NCBI GenBank assembly: GCA_963849115.1
Contig: CAWKGK010000009.1
Coordinates: 1,106,849-1,170,848 of the forward strand
Direction: 5' to 3'
Origin: JACDAL01 sp963849115
Lineage (GTDB): Bacteria > Actinomycetota > CADDZG01 > WHSQ01
DNA length: 64,000 nucleotides
Each line of letters opens with the position of its first letter. Position 1 is the stretch's first letter. The position numbers were made by a program, and so were the translations under genes. Under the pieces are notes generated by a model. It saw only the letters and a program-made list of their open reading frames with translations, searched no databases and was not told the origin of the DNA. This document shows, one piece after another, positions 34,449-42,328 of the stretch.

Positions 34449-34532
34449 GTCATCACTCCTGAGCGAACACTCGAAAGGTCGGCCCCACCGTAGCAGCTGC
34501 CGGGTGGGGGGCCGGCCCTCGCCGCCGCCGTG

Positions 34533-34606
34533 GATCTCAAACGCGCGTAATGCGCCATCCGCTACCGATTCGGGCTTCGATCGCGCGATAGGCGCGTTTG
34601 GCTACC
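34533..34606 (-). repeat. 74-bp palindromic repeat, copy A
   Basis: One of three gap-free 74-bp copies (others at 35598-35671 and 50510-50583). Its end supplies the TAG stop of the AbiEi-like gene (34602-34604), and copy C does the same for the oppF-like gene. This copy is the most diverged: its arms are imperfect. Confidence 0.8.
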
Positions 34607-35525
34607 TCAGCCCGCCCCGGCGCAGAGACCTCTCGATCAGCCGCAGAGTCTCTCGGGGCCGTCGGTGCACGTCGTCCCAAGTGATGTAGATCACCAACCA
34701 ACCTGCCTCGGTGAGAGCGTTCATGCGCCCGAGATCCCTCTCGAAAGAAGTCTTGTCGGCGTGGTGAGTCCGACTCTGCGCCTCTACCGCGACCCTGTAG
34801 GCGGGCCATGCGAAGTCGACTCGGGCGATGCACCGGCCACCCCGCAAGATTGCATGCTGCCGCTCCGGCTGAGGAAGGTTGGACGATCGCAGAAGACGAG
34901 CAAGCATCGTCTCAAGCGGGCTCTCGGCCGGCGGACCGTTGACTCGAGCGGTGAGTACCTCACGCAGGCGTCCAATACCGCGCACGCATCGGCCGTCCAG
35001 GCTCCGGACATAGGCGGACATGCGGGCCTCGGTCGTGAGCCTGCGGCGGAGAGATTCGTCGAGCAGAGCCTCAAGCCGCTCCGAGCTGTTGGTCCGCGCC
35101 TGGTCTGCAATTGTCCGTTCGGCTCCCGTGACCAGTATTCCTTTCCGGGCGATGATCTCGCCTTCCATCCAAGGGCCCACATAGTGGACGACGAGCTCCG
35201 AAGAGCGGAGGCGGCGAATCGCAGCCAGCTCGATCGGCCCCGGCGTAAAGCCCTCGAGTCCCCATACGAACGCCGCCGAGTTTCCGGCCAGCGCTGCTCC
35301 CTGACCCCCCCACAGCTCGGCGGCCTTGGCCCGCTGCCACCACGTCCGGGGAAAGTCGGCAAGCGCGTAGGTGGCGGGCTGCTCCACTCGCCAATCGCCC
35401 GAGGCCAACCTCCGAGATATCTGCCGGGGGGTCATGCCCTCTGCCAGCGCCTGGCGACGAGCAATGGTTCCGTATTGTCCGGCGGCGACCCGTTTGCAGG
35501 TCTGAAGGGGCTTCATCGCAGGCAT
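34602..35525 (-). CDS. AbiEi-type antitoxin-like domain fused to a DUF559 (Vsr-like) domain
   Basis: About 307 residues. Residues 1-60 (TIARRQALAEGMTPRQISRRLASGDWRVEQPATYAL) form the winged-helix domain of type IV AbiEi antitoxins. The C-terminal third (RVDFAWPAYRVAVEAQSRTHHADKTSFERDLGRMNALTEAGWLVIYITWDDV) matches DUF559, a restriction-endonuclease-like fold with D..VE.Q motifs. No AbiEii toxin gene is adjacent, so it is a solitary member of a family common in Actinobacteria. The ATG at 35525 and another three codons later are equally possible starts. Palindromic repeats A and B lie at its 3' end and upstream of its start. Confidence 0.8.
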   Translation of the reverse strand: MPAMKPLQTCKRVAAGQYGTIARRQALAEGMTPRQISRRLASGDWRVEQPATYALADFPRTWWQRAKAAELWGGQGAALAGNSAAFVWGLEGFTPGPIELAAIRRLRSSELVVHYVGPWMEGEIIARKGILVTGAERTIADQARTNSSERLEALLDESLRRRLTTEARMSAYVRSLDGRCVRGIGRLREVLTARVNGPPAESPLETMLARLLRSSNLPQPERQHAILRGGRCIARVDFAWPAYRVAVEAQSRTHHADKTSFERDLGRMNALTEAGWLVIYITWDDVHRRPRETLRLIERSLRRGGLR

Positions 35526-35597
35526 GCAACCAGGTGGGGTGACGCTCAGGTGTGCTCTGCGCCACACCGCTCAAGAATAAATGGGCCACCAGTTCAG

Positions 35598-35671
35598 GTC
35601 CTCGATAGCGCGTAGCGCGCGATCCACTACCGTTCCGGTGGTCGTTGGCGCGTAACGCGCGTTTGACGACC
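35598..35671 (-). repeat. 74-bp palindromic repeat, copy B
   Basis: The second copy of the 74-bp unit, lying 34 bases after the stop of the PDH E1-alpha gene. The orientation relative to the preceding minus-strand gene is the same as for copies A and C. It contains near-palindromic GCGCGTAACGCGC-type arms. Confidence 0.8.
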
Positions 35672-35704
35672 GGAGACAGGGGTCGGGGCGAGGGAGCGAA
35701 TCGA

Positions 35705-36712
35705 TCAAGACTCCGGCCGCAGGGCGGCGTACAGGTGATCGAACATGATCTCGGCCCCCGGCTTCGGGATCGCTTCCATGTCGGCGACCGCTCGATCCAG
35801 GGCCGCCCGGACCTCGGCCCGAATATCGGCCTCGAGTTCTGCCGGCAGCAGCTCGCGACGGCGGAGATACGCGGTCATGCGGCCCACGGGCTCGAGGGCG
35901 CGATAGCGGGCCGTCTCGGACTCATCCCGGTACAGGCTCGGGTCGTCGGCGGTCGCATGGGGGCCGAGGCGGTAGGTCACCGCCTCGATCAGAGTTGGGC
36001 CGCCCCCGGCGAGGGCCCGCTCAGCGGCTTCACGAGTGGCCCACCAGCACGCCAGGGGATCGAAGCCGTCGACCCGCAGGGCGGGCATGGCATAGGCGGC
36101 CGCCTTCTCGGCAACGGTCGCCGTGCCGCTCTGGCGGGAGAAGGGAGTCGAGATCGCCCACTGGTTGTTGACGCAGAAGAAGATTACGGGGGCCGCGAAC
36201 ACCGACGCGAAGTTCATAGCCTCGTGGAAGTCTCCCTCGGAGGTGGCGCCGTCACCGAACCACACCAAGGAGCAGAGGTCCTCGCCTCGCAGTTTGGCCG
36301 CCCAGGCCAAACCGACGGCATGGGGGAGGTGGGTACCGATCGGGACACACATGGGAGCGACGCGATAAAGCCGAGGGTTCCAGAAACCGTGGGTGCCGCC
36401 GTAGCCTCGCCGGTAAGCGAGCGGGACCGAGGCCGGCAAGCCCCGCAGCAACCCGACGGCATTCTGCCGGTAGGAGGGAAAGACCCAGTCCTTGTTCCGG
36501 AGAGCGAGCATCGGGCCCGCCTGGGTCCCCTCTTCTCCCCAGAAAGTCGGATAGGTGCCGATCCGGCCTTGACGCTGCAGGGCGACGGCACGCTCGTCGA
36601 AGGTGCGCAGGAGCACGAGCGAGGAGTACAGCTCGAGCAAGGCGTCGCCGCCCAAGTCGACGTCGACGTCACCCATCTCGTCTGCGTTCCCGATAATCTG
36701 CAGCGGATCCAC
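35705..36712 (-). CDS. Pyruvate dehydrogenase E1 component alpha subunit (or related 2-oxoacid dehydrogenase)
   Basis: 335 residues. The ThDP-binding motif GDGATSEGDFHEAMNFASVFAAPVIFFCVNNQWAIS is intact. The N-terminal part (LLELYSSLVLLRTFDERAVALQRQGRIGTYPTFWGEEGTQAG) is typical for alpha subunits of PDH or branched-chain 2-oxoacid dehydrogenase. The start is a GTG at 36712, where family similarity (DPLQIIG) begins; an ATG at 36675 is the alternative. The beta subunit and E2 genes are not adjacent, so complex partners must be elsewhere. It is divergent from the amino-acid transporter operon. Confidence 0.88.
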   Translation of the reverse strand: MDPLQIIGNADEMGDVDVDLGGDALLELYSSLVLLRTFDERAVALQRQGRIGTYPTFWGEEGTQAGPMLALRNKDWVFPSYRQNAVGLLRGLPASVPLAYRRGYGGTHGFWNPRLYRVAPMCVPIGTHLPHAVGLAWAAKLRGEDLCSLVWFGDGATSEGDFHEAMNFASVFAAPVIFFCVNNQWAISTPFSRQSGTATVAEKAAAYAMPALRVDGFDPLACWWATREAAERALAGGGPTLIEAVTYRLGPHATADDPSLYRDESETARYRALEPVGRMTAYLRRRELLPAELEADIRAEVRAALDRAVADMEAIPKPGAEIMFDHLYAALRPES

Positions 36713-36802
36713 GGTCGGAGACGCTACCCGCCCCAGCCGGTAGACTCCGATGCAAGCAAGTCGACTAAGAACGGTCGAACGATTCAAATGGGGGAGTTGC
36801 AA

Positions 36803-37714
36803 ATGCGCCAAACGCGATTGCTGGTCTTGGTATCGATGCTGCTGCTTCTGTTCGCGGCGGCCTGCGGCGGAGGAGAGACCACTACCGCCGGCGGCGACAG
36901 CGGTGGAGGCGATAGCACCGGTAGCGCCGGTAAAGAGGGAAACGACCTGCTGGCGGTCGTAAAGGAGCGCGGCACGCTCGTGGCGTCGACGGACCCGGCT
37001 TATCCGCCGCAGTCCTCCCGCACGCCCGATGGCGAGCTCGAAGGATTCGACATCGATGTCACCAACGAGATCGCCAAGCGGTTGGGAGTCGACGTGGAGT
37101 ACGTGACCCCCGCCTTCAACGCAATCGTCTCGGGAGGCTGGAGCGGAAGGTGGGATCTGAGCGTCGGTTCTGTCACGATCACCCCAGAACGACAGAAGGT
37201 GCTGCACTTCACGCCGCCGTACTACTACACCCCCGCCTCGATCGCGATCCACTCCGAGACCACAGACATCCAGGACACCGAGAACGATCTCGATGGCAAG
37301 AAGATCGGGGTCTGCGTTGAGTGCAGCTATCAATTCTATCTCGAGAAGGATCTGAACATCCCGGGTGAGTCGCCCGAGTACGTGATCGACGACCCCGTCA
37401 TCGAGACATATGAGACGGATACCACCGCGATCCAGGAGCTCGCGGTGGGGCCCGGTGTCAGGCTCGACGCGGTGATGTCGGCCTTGCCTACACTGGAACA
37501 GGCCGTCGGCAACGACGTTGCCATTAAAGTCATCGGCGACCCTCTGTTCTACGAGCCGCTCGGCGTTGCCATCGACAAGAGCTCCCCTGAGGACCCCAAG
37601 GCGTTCCTCGAAGAGGTCACCAAGATCATCGAGGAGATGCACTCGGATGGGACTCTGACGGAGTTCTCAAAGAAGTGGTACGACGGCATAGATCTGAGCA
37701 AGAAAACGAGTTGA
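36803..37714 (+). CDS. Amino-acid ABC transporter substrate-binding lipoprotein (family 3)
   Basis: 303 residues. The signal peptide and lipobox (LLLLFAAAC) show a membrane-anchored lipoprotein, followed by a Gly/Ser/Thr linker. The SBP family 3 domain starts RGTLVASTDPAYPPQSSRTPDGELEGFDIDVTNEIAKRLGVDVEYV and includes WDLSVGSVTITPERQKVLHFTPPYYYTPASI. It binds a polar amino acid outside the membrane and delivers it to the permease. The ATG at 36803, with GGGGAG upstream, is better than an in-frame ATG 15 bases earlier. It is the first gene of a three-gene operon. Confidence 0.93.
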   Translation: MRQTRLLVLVSMLLLLFAAACGGGETTTAGGDSGGGDSTGSAGKEGNDLLAVVKERGTLVASTDPAYPPQSSRTPDGELEGFDIDVTNEIAKRLGVDVEYVTPAFNAIVSGGWSGRWDLSVGSVTITPERQKVLHFTPPYYYTPASIAIHSETTDIQDTENDLDGKKIGVCVECSYQFYLEKDLNIPGESPEYVIDDPVIETYETDTTAIQELAVGPGVRLDAVMSALPTLEQAVGNDVAIKVIGDPLFYEPLGVAIDKSSPEDPKAFLEEVTKIIEEMHSDGTLTEFSKKWYDGIDLSKKTS

Positions 37715-37740
37715 CGGTACGATCCTAAGGAGATGGGCTC

Positions 37741-38589
37741 ATGGCTGAGGCGGCGGTTGGAGGCCTGAAGAAGCGGGAGACCGCCCGCCCGCCGGGGGTT
37801 TCATTTAGGACCAAGAAGTATCTGACTTATGGGGTCATCGCCGTCCTCGGGCTGCTGCTGTCATGGACGTTCCAATTCGACCTTCCCTTCATACGGGAGT
37901 GGTTCCCTTACATCGCTCGGGGTACCTATTACACGTTGATCCTGTGCTTTGGCGGCATCGCACTGGCCGTCCCTTTGGCGCTGCTCGGTGCCCTGGGGCG
38001 GCTCTCGAAGTCCGGGGTTCTCAACGGACTGGCCAACTTTTACACTTCGTTCTTCAGAGGAACCCCACTGCTGGTGCAGATCTTCTTCATCTATTTCGCC
38101 TTTCCTCAGCTTGCATTCAAGCCGGGCTCTCCAGACTTTCTCCAGCCCCTGCTCGTGTACGACGTTATCTTTGCTGGGGTACTCGCCCTGGGCCTCAACT
38201 ACGGCGCCTACATGACCGAGATCTTTCGCGCCGGTATCCAGTCCATTGGTCACGGGCAGGCCGAGGCCGCGCACGCCCTCGGTATGAACGCAGGGCAAAC
38301 GATGCGCCGCGTGATTCTGCCGCAGGCAGTGCGCGTGATCATCCCGCCTACCGGAAACGACTTCATCGCCATGCTCAAGGATTCGTCGCTGGTCGGTGTG
38401 GTCGGTACCGTGCAAGAGCTCTTCAACCGGGCACAGGTGGTCGGCAAGGCCGAGAGCCGGGCGTTCGAGACACTTCTGATCGCAGCGCTCATCTACTGGG
38501 CGTTGACCGGGATCTTCTCCTTCTTCCAGCGCAAGGTCGAGAAGCGCTACGCGAGGGGACATGTGCGAGAGGAGTTCCATGGCCACTGA
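37741..38589 (+). CDS. Amino-acid ABC transporter permease (HisM/GlnP type)
   Basis: 282 residues with about five membrane spans. The HEQRO family N-terminal span motif GTYYTLILCFGGIALAVPLALLGALGRLS and FFRGTPLLVQIFFIYF are diagnostic. The EAA loop contacting the ATPase is QAEAAHALGMNAGQTMRRVILPQAVRVIIPPTGNDFIAMLKDSSL. TAAGGAGATGGGCTC precedes the ATG. It overlaps the ATPase gene by 11 bases. As the only permease gene it probably works as a homodimer. Confidence 0.94.
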   Translation: MAEAAVGGLKKRETARPPGVSFRTKKYLTYGVIAVLGLLLSWTFQFDLPFIREWFPYIARGTYYTLILCFGGIALAVPLALLGALGRLSKSGVLNGLANFYTSFFRGTPLLVQIFFIYFAFPQLAFKPGSPDFLQPLLVYDVIFAGVLALGLNYGAYMTEIFRAGIQSIGHGQAEAAHALGMNAGQTMRRVILPQAVRVIIPPTGNDFIAMLKDSSLVGVVGTVQELFNRAQVVGKAESRAFETLLIAALIYWALTGIFSFFQRKVEKRYARGHVREEFHGH

Positions 38590-39334
38590 TGTAGTGATTC
38601 GGCTCAAGAATATAGAGAAGCACTTCGGTCAGCTTCAGGTATTAAAGAACATCTCGATGGACGTTGGCACGGGCGAGGTTGTGGTTATCTTCGGACGCTC
38701 CGGCTCGGGCAAGAGCACCCTATTGCGCTGCGTTAATTTCCTCGAGACCCCCACCGGGGGCAGCGTCGAGGTCGACGGTACGAGACTGGAGGCCGGCCAC
38801 ATCACCAAGGAGCGGACCAAGACCATCCGCGAGATACGCATGAAGGCGGGCATGGTGTTTCAGGACTTCAACCTGTTCCCCCATCTCACCGTGATGCAGA
38901 ACCTCATCGAAGCCCCCGTCACGGTCAAGGGTGAGTCCAAAAAGGAGGCGACCGAGCGGGGCCGGGATCTGCTTGAGAAGGTGGGGCTCAGTGATAAGGC
39001 CGACGAATACCCGATCCGGCTCTCGGGCGGCCAGAAGCAGCGCGTGGCGATAGCTCGGGCGCTCAACATGCAACCCAAGATCATGCTCTTCGACGAGCCC
39101 ACGTCGGCCCTCGACCCGGAGCTCATCGGCGAGGTCCTCACGGCTATGAAGAAGCTCGCCGAGGAAGGCATGACGATGTTGGTCGTTACTCACGAGATGG
39201 GTTTCGCCCGCGAGGTAGCCGACCGCATGTGCTTCTTCGACGAAGGGATCATTCTCGAGGAGGGTGTCCCGAGCGAGCTCATCAAGTCGTGCAAGCACGA
39301 GCAGACCCGGCGTTTCTTGGAAGCCGTCCTCTAG
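38579..39334 (+). CDS. Amino-acid ABC transporter ATP-binding protein (GlnQ type)
   Basis: 251 residues. Walker A (GRSGSGKST), Q-loop (VFQDFNLFPHLTV), signature (LSGGQKQRVAIARAL), Walker B (MLFDEPTSALDPE) and H-loop (VVTHEMGFAREVADR) are all intact. The sequence is closest to GlnQ/HisP ATPases. The start at 38579, with GAGAGGAG upstream, lies inside the end of the permease gene. It ends one base before the convergent FAD oxidoreductase stop. Confidence 0.95.
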   Translation: MATDVVIRLKNIEKHFGQLQVLKNISMDVGTGEVVVIFGRSGSGKSTLLRCVNFLETPTGGSVEVDGTRLEAGHITKERTKTIREIRMKAGMVFQDFNLFPHLTVMQNLIEAPVTVKGESKKEATERGRDLLEKVGLSDKADEYPIRLSGGQKQRVAIARALNMQPKIMLFDEPTSALDPELIGEVLTAMKKLAEEGMTMLVVTHEMGFAREVADRMCFFDEGIILEEGVPSELIKSCKHEQTRRFLEAVL

Positions 39335-39335
39335 C

Positions 39336-40790
39336 TCAACCTCGGCGGATTCCAAAAGACTTCTTCAGCGCGGCCCCCGCTGCGTGGAAGCCGCACATCC
39401 CGTGCACTCCTCCCCCGGGCGGCGTCGAGGACGAGCATATGTAGATGCTTTCATCGGGCGTCGTGTACAGGTTCCAGCGGGCGGAGGGACGCACGAACAT
39501 GTGGCGTAGGTCCTGGAGGCCGCCGCTTATATCCCCGCCTATGAAGTTCGCATTGTGCGTCTCCATTGCAGCCGGTCCCATGATGCTGCGCCCAAGGACT
39601 AGATCCCTGAAACCGGGAGCAAAGCGCTCGATCTGCGACTCGATCGCCTCGGTCATGTCGACGCTCGAGCCGTTGGGGACGTGGCAGTAGCCCCATAGCG
39701 TGTGCTTGCCGGCGGGCGCGCGGCTTGGATCGAAAAGGCTCTGCTGGGCGATGAGGACGTAAGGGCGCTCCGGATGACGCCCCGAGGCGACCGCACCCTC
39801 CGCTGCGGCCAATTCTTCAAGCGTCCCGCCGAGGTGCACGGTCCCCGCCCGCCGGCAGGGCTCGGCGGTCCACGGCACGGGGCCGTCCAGTGCCCAGTCC
39901 AGCTTGAAGACGCCGGGCCCAAGCGAGGAGTGTTCCAAGCGTCGCCGAAAGCGCTCGGGGAAGCGGTCGCCGGCGACCTCGAGGAGACGGCGAGGCGTGA
40001 GATCGAAGAGCGTCGCACGAGCGCTGGGAACGTCGCTCATCGAGCGCACTCGCTGAGAGGTCTCTATCTCTCCTCCGAGCGAGCAGAGATGGCCGGCCAG
40101 AGCGTCGGCGACGCTCTGGGAACCTCCCGCAGCGACCGGCCACCCCACCCCATGGCCCAAGAGACCGATCAAAAGACCGAATCCCGCCGTCGGTGATCGA
40201 TCGAGCGGAAGCATGGCGTGCGCCGCCATCCCACCGAGCAACGCCGGCGCCTCTTCGAGCGAGAAGCGCCGCCCGGACAAGCCGGTGACCGAGCTCAATC
40301 CCGAGACCGCAAAGCGCAGCATCCCTCTTAACCCGTGCAGCGGAGGGGGCCCGGATACTCGCCCCGCAATGGGCGGGCCCAGCAGGTAGGGGACGATGTG
40401 GTCGAAGCCCGCCACAAGCGAGCCAAACAGCTTCCGCCACGCGACCCCATCGTCGCCCAGCCCGGCAACGGTTTCCTCGAGCGATCGATGCAAGACCGCG
40501 GCGCGGCCCCCATCCAGCGCATGAGCCAAGGGGAGATCGGGCTGAATCCAACTAAGCCCCTGCTGATCCAGCGGCAGCTTCCGGAACGCAGGCGAGGCGG
40601 CGCCCAACGGGTGCACGGCGGAGCAGATGTCGTGCGCGAATCCGGGCAGAGTCAGCTCCGCCGAACGGGTGCCGCCTCCGATCGATTCCTCGGCCTCGAG
40701 AACGACCACACTGAGGCCGGCGGAGGCGAGCTCGATCGCCGCGGTGAGGCCGTTGGGGCCTGCCCCGACGACGACCGCGTCGTAGCTCAG
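39336..40790 (-). CDS. CrtI-like FAD-dependent oxidoreductase, apparently with a CTG start
   Basis: About 484 residues. The N-terminal dinucleotide-binding motif AVVVGAGPNGLTAAIELASAGLSVVVLEAEESIGGG is typical of the phytoene-desaturase/NAD(P)-FAD oxidoreductase group. The C-terminal FAD segment is ICSSSTPPGGGVHGMCGFHAAGAAL. In this frame no ATG, GTG or TTG lies near the expected start. A CTG at 40788-40790 overlaps the upstream stop as CTGA, the same geometry as the GTGA/ATGA junctions elsewhere. Longer in-frame starts (up to 40901) would overlap the upstream gene by about 100 bases. Substrate unknown; these proteins oxidise isoprenoids or related alkenes. Confidence 0.82.
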   Translation of the reverse strand: MSYDAVVVGAGPNGLTAAIELASAGLSVVVLEAEESIGGGTRSAELTLPGFAHDICSAVHPLGAASPAFRKLPLDQQGLSWIQPDLPLAHALDGGRAAVLHRSLEETVAGLGDDGVAWRKLFGSLVAGFDHIVPYLLGPPIAGRVSGPPPLHGLRGMLRFAVSGLSSVTGLSGRRFSLEEAPALLGGMAAHAMLPLDRSPTAGFGLLIGLLGHGVGWPVAAGGSQSVADALAGHLCSLGGEIETSQRVRSMSDVPSARATLFDLTPRRLLEVAGDRFPERFRRRLEHSSLGPGVFKLDWALDGPVPWTAEPCRRAGTVHLGGTLEELAAAEGAVASGRHPERPYVLIAQQSLFDPSRAPAGKHTLWGYCHVPNGSSVDMTEAIESQIERFAPGFRDLVLGRSIMGPAAMETHNANFIGGDISGGLQDLRHMFVRPSARWNLYTTPDESIYICSSSTPPGGGVHGMCGFHAAGAALKKSFGIRRG

Positions 40791-41587
40791 AGCTGTTTGT
40801 CGGCTCGGAAGGGTTTCGCCATCAAGCGGAAGGGTGTCCCCATCATGTAGATCCCCGAGCGGATAGCGGCGTTGTGCCACACGTTCTTGGCCTTGTTCCA
40901 CTGCCGTTTCTTGTCAACGCAAACGATTTGCGTTTCCACCTCTTCCTTCACTCCGAAGTGGGTGCTCAGGTTGGTCAGTGTCTGGTGCCAGAACTTGTCC
41001 TCCTTGCGGTGCCCGCCCAACATCATCCCGACCTCATAGATAGGGTCGTTCGCGCGGATCAAGACCTGCGCCTGCGCCACCGTGACGTCCGACTTCACAT
41101 AGGAGCAGAAGGTTATCCACCCCGCAAACATATGGCCCTGGGGGTTCATGAAGGTGAATGATTCGTCGTCGGCGAACAGAACGAAGACCCCGGTGGAAAG
41201 CTTCAGGCGACCAGGCATGCTTAGGTTGAGGAGCGCGACATCTCCGGGAGCGATCCCCGTCAAACCTCCATAGAAGAAGTTGCGCGGCGGCCAGAACGAG
41301 GGGAAGTTAGCCTTCCATTCCCTTATCACATCCACAGGCGTTGCCTCGGATCCGTGAAGCGGCACCTTGTAGGTCTTCTGCCACATCTTGCCGAAGCCTT
41401 GGATCGGAGACACAAGGGACTTGCCGGTGACGTTTATGTTCACAGCGCCCTCAGGCGCGTTGGTGACGTCGAGTGTGGAAACGAGCTTGGCCCAGTGTTC
41501 TGCGTCGCGCGGCACCGCAGCCGCAGTCTCCACCTCACCCGGGGCTTCCTCAGCCCTGGGGTCATCTGGCGGCAAGGGTACGCTCAT
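40787..41587 (-). CDS. Hypothetical protein
   Basis: 266 residues from the ATG at 41587, which follows GGGAGGAGC. No known domain is recognised. The central part (WKANFPSFWPPRNFFYGGLTGIAPGDVALLNL, then VFVLFADDESFTFMNPQGHMFAGWITFCSYV) looks like an all-beta or helix-grip fold of the kind used for lipid or hydrophobic ligands, but this is only an impression. No signal peptide or membrane span. It is translationally linked to the CrtI-like oxidoreductase, and 16 bases separate it from the STAS genes upstream, suggesting one operon. Confidence 0.7.
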   Translation of the reverse strand: MSVPLPPDDPRAEEAPGEVETAAAVPRDAEHWAKLVSTLDVTNAPEGAVNINVTGKSLVSPIQGFGKMWQKTYKVPLHGSEATPVDVIREWKANFPSFWPPRNFFYGGLTGIAPGDVALLNLSMPGRLKLSTGVFVLFADDESFTFMNPQGHMFAGWITFCSYVKSDVTVAQAQVLIRANDPIYEVGMMLGGHRKEDKFWHQTLTNLSTHFGVKEEVETQIVCVDKKRQWNKAKNVWHNAAIRSGIYMMGTPFRLMAKPFRADKQL

Positions 41588-41603
41588 TGCTCCTCCCTTG
41601 GAC

Positions 41604-41966
41604 TCAAGCGCCGGCTGTGCGTAGCGCGGTGGTTTCGTCGTCGCAGATAGTGATCGCCTCATCGAGGCGAGTTAACTGAAAGATCTGCCTGTAGTGTTCG
41701 TTCAACCCGTAAGCGAGCACCTTCTGGCGCTGTCGATTGGCCCGGACCAAGAGGGTCACCAGCAAGCCTATGCCGGAGCTGTTCATGTAATCGAGCCCCG
41801 TGAAGTTCAGGACGATGGCTCGGATCTTCTGGGCACTCGCCTCGGTATAGGCGTTCGTGAGGACATCTTCCGAGTCGGCGGTGACGTCTCCTTTGATGTC
41901 GATCACACTTGCCGCCTGCCCCGCCGGCCTCACTTCGATGCTCAATGTGTTGTCGGTCACGTTCAT
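41604..41966 (-). CDS. STAS-domain anti-sigma factor antagonist 1
   Basis: 120 residues from the ATG at 41966, with TTAGGAGGC immediately upstream. It is an SpoIIAA/RsbV-like STAS domain. LDYMNSSGIGLLVTLLVRA contains the phosphorylation loop; Ser63 corresponds to the serine that anti-sigma kinases phosphorylate (usually DSSG, here NSSG). In the partner-switching scheme the unphosphorylated form releases a sigma factor from its anti-sigma kinase. It is one of two paralogous STAS genes in a row. Confidence 0.88.
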   Translation of the reverse strand: MNVTDNTLSIEVRPAGQAASVIDIKGDVTADSEDVLTNAYTEASAQKIRAIVLNFTGLDYMNSSGIGLLVTLLVRANRQRQKVLAYGLNEHYRQIFQLTRLDEAITICDDETTALRTAGA

Positions 41967-41977
41967 GCCTCCTAAGG

Positions 41978-42328
41978 CTAGCTTGCTTGCTTGATCGCTG
42001 CTTGCTCGTCTTGGAACAGGTGCATGAAGTCGGCGACTCGGGTGATCTCGAAGATCTTTCGGTAATGCTCGCTGAGTCCGCACGCCAGCACTTCTCGCTG
42101 TTCCTTCTTGGAGCGGGCCAGGATCCCGACGATGAGTGCGATGCCCGTGCTGTTGATGTAGTCGACGGCCTCGAAATTCAAGAGGACCGAAGTGGCACCC
42201 GTGGCGACGGCTTCGGAATAAGCGGCATCCAGCAGCGCGTCGGCGCCCGCGTTCACCTCCCCGGAGAGGTCGATGACGGCGACTCCGTCGTGACTTCTGA
42301 CGGTGGCCCCGAAGAGCTTAGCTGCCAT
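41978..42328 (-). CDS. STAS-domain anti-sigma factor antagonist 2
   Basis: 116 residues. It is a paralogue of the neighbouring STAS gene with shared segments (VDYINSTGIALIVGILARSKKEQREVLACGLSEHYRKIFEITRV). The expected phospho-site is Ser60 in NST. It starts inside the end of the SpoIIE gene (11-base overlap), so the phosphatase/kinase and this antagonist are probably made in fixed ratio. Two antagonists suggest two inputs, or one output with buffered stoichiometry. Confidence 0.88.
   Translation of the reverse strand: MAAKLFGATVRSHDGVAVIDLSGEVNAGADALLDAAYSEAVATGATSVLLNFEAVDYINSTGIALIVGILARSKKEQREVLACGLSEHYRKIFEITRVADFMHLFQDEQAAIKQAS

Noticed and set aside
35645..36787. Extension of the amino-acid-binding protein frame upstream, antisense to the PDH E1-alpha gene
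   Set aside because: The lipoprotein signal starts at 36803 with a ribosome-binding site; the upstream part is antisense to a conserved ThDP enzyme.
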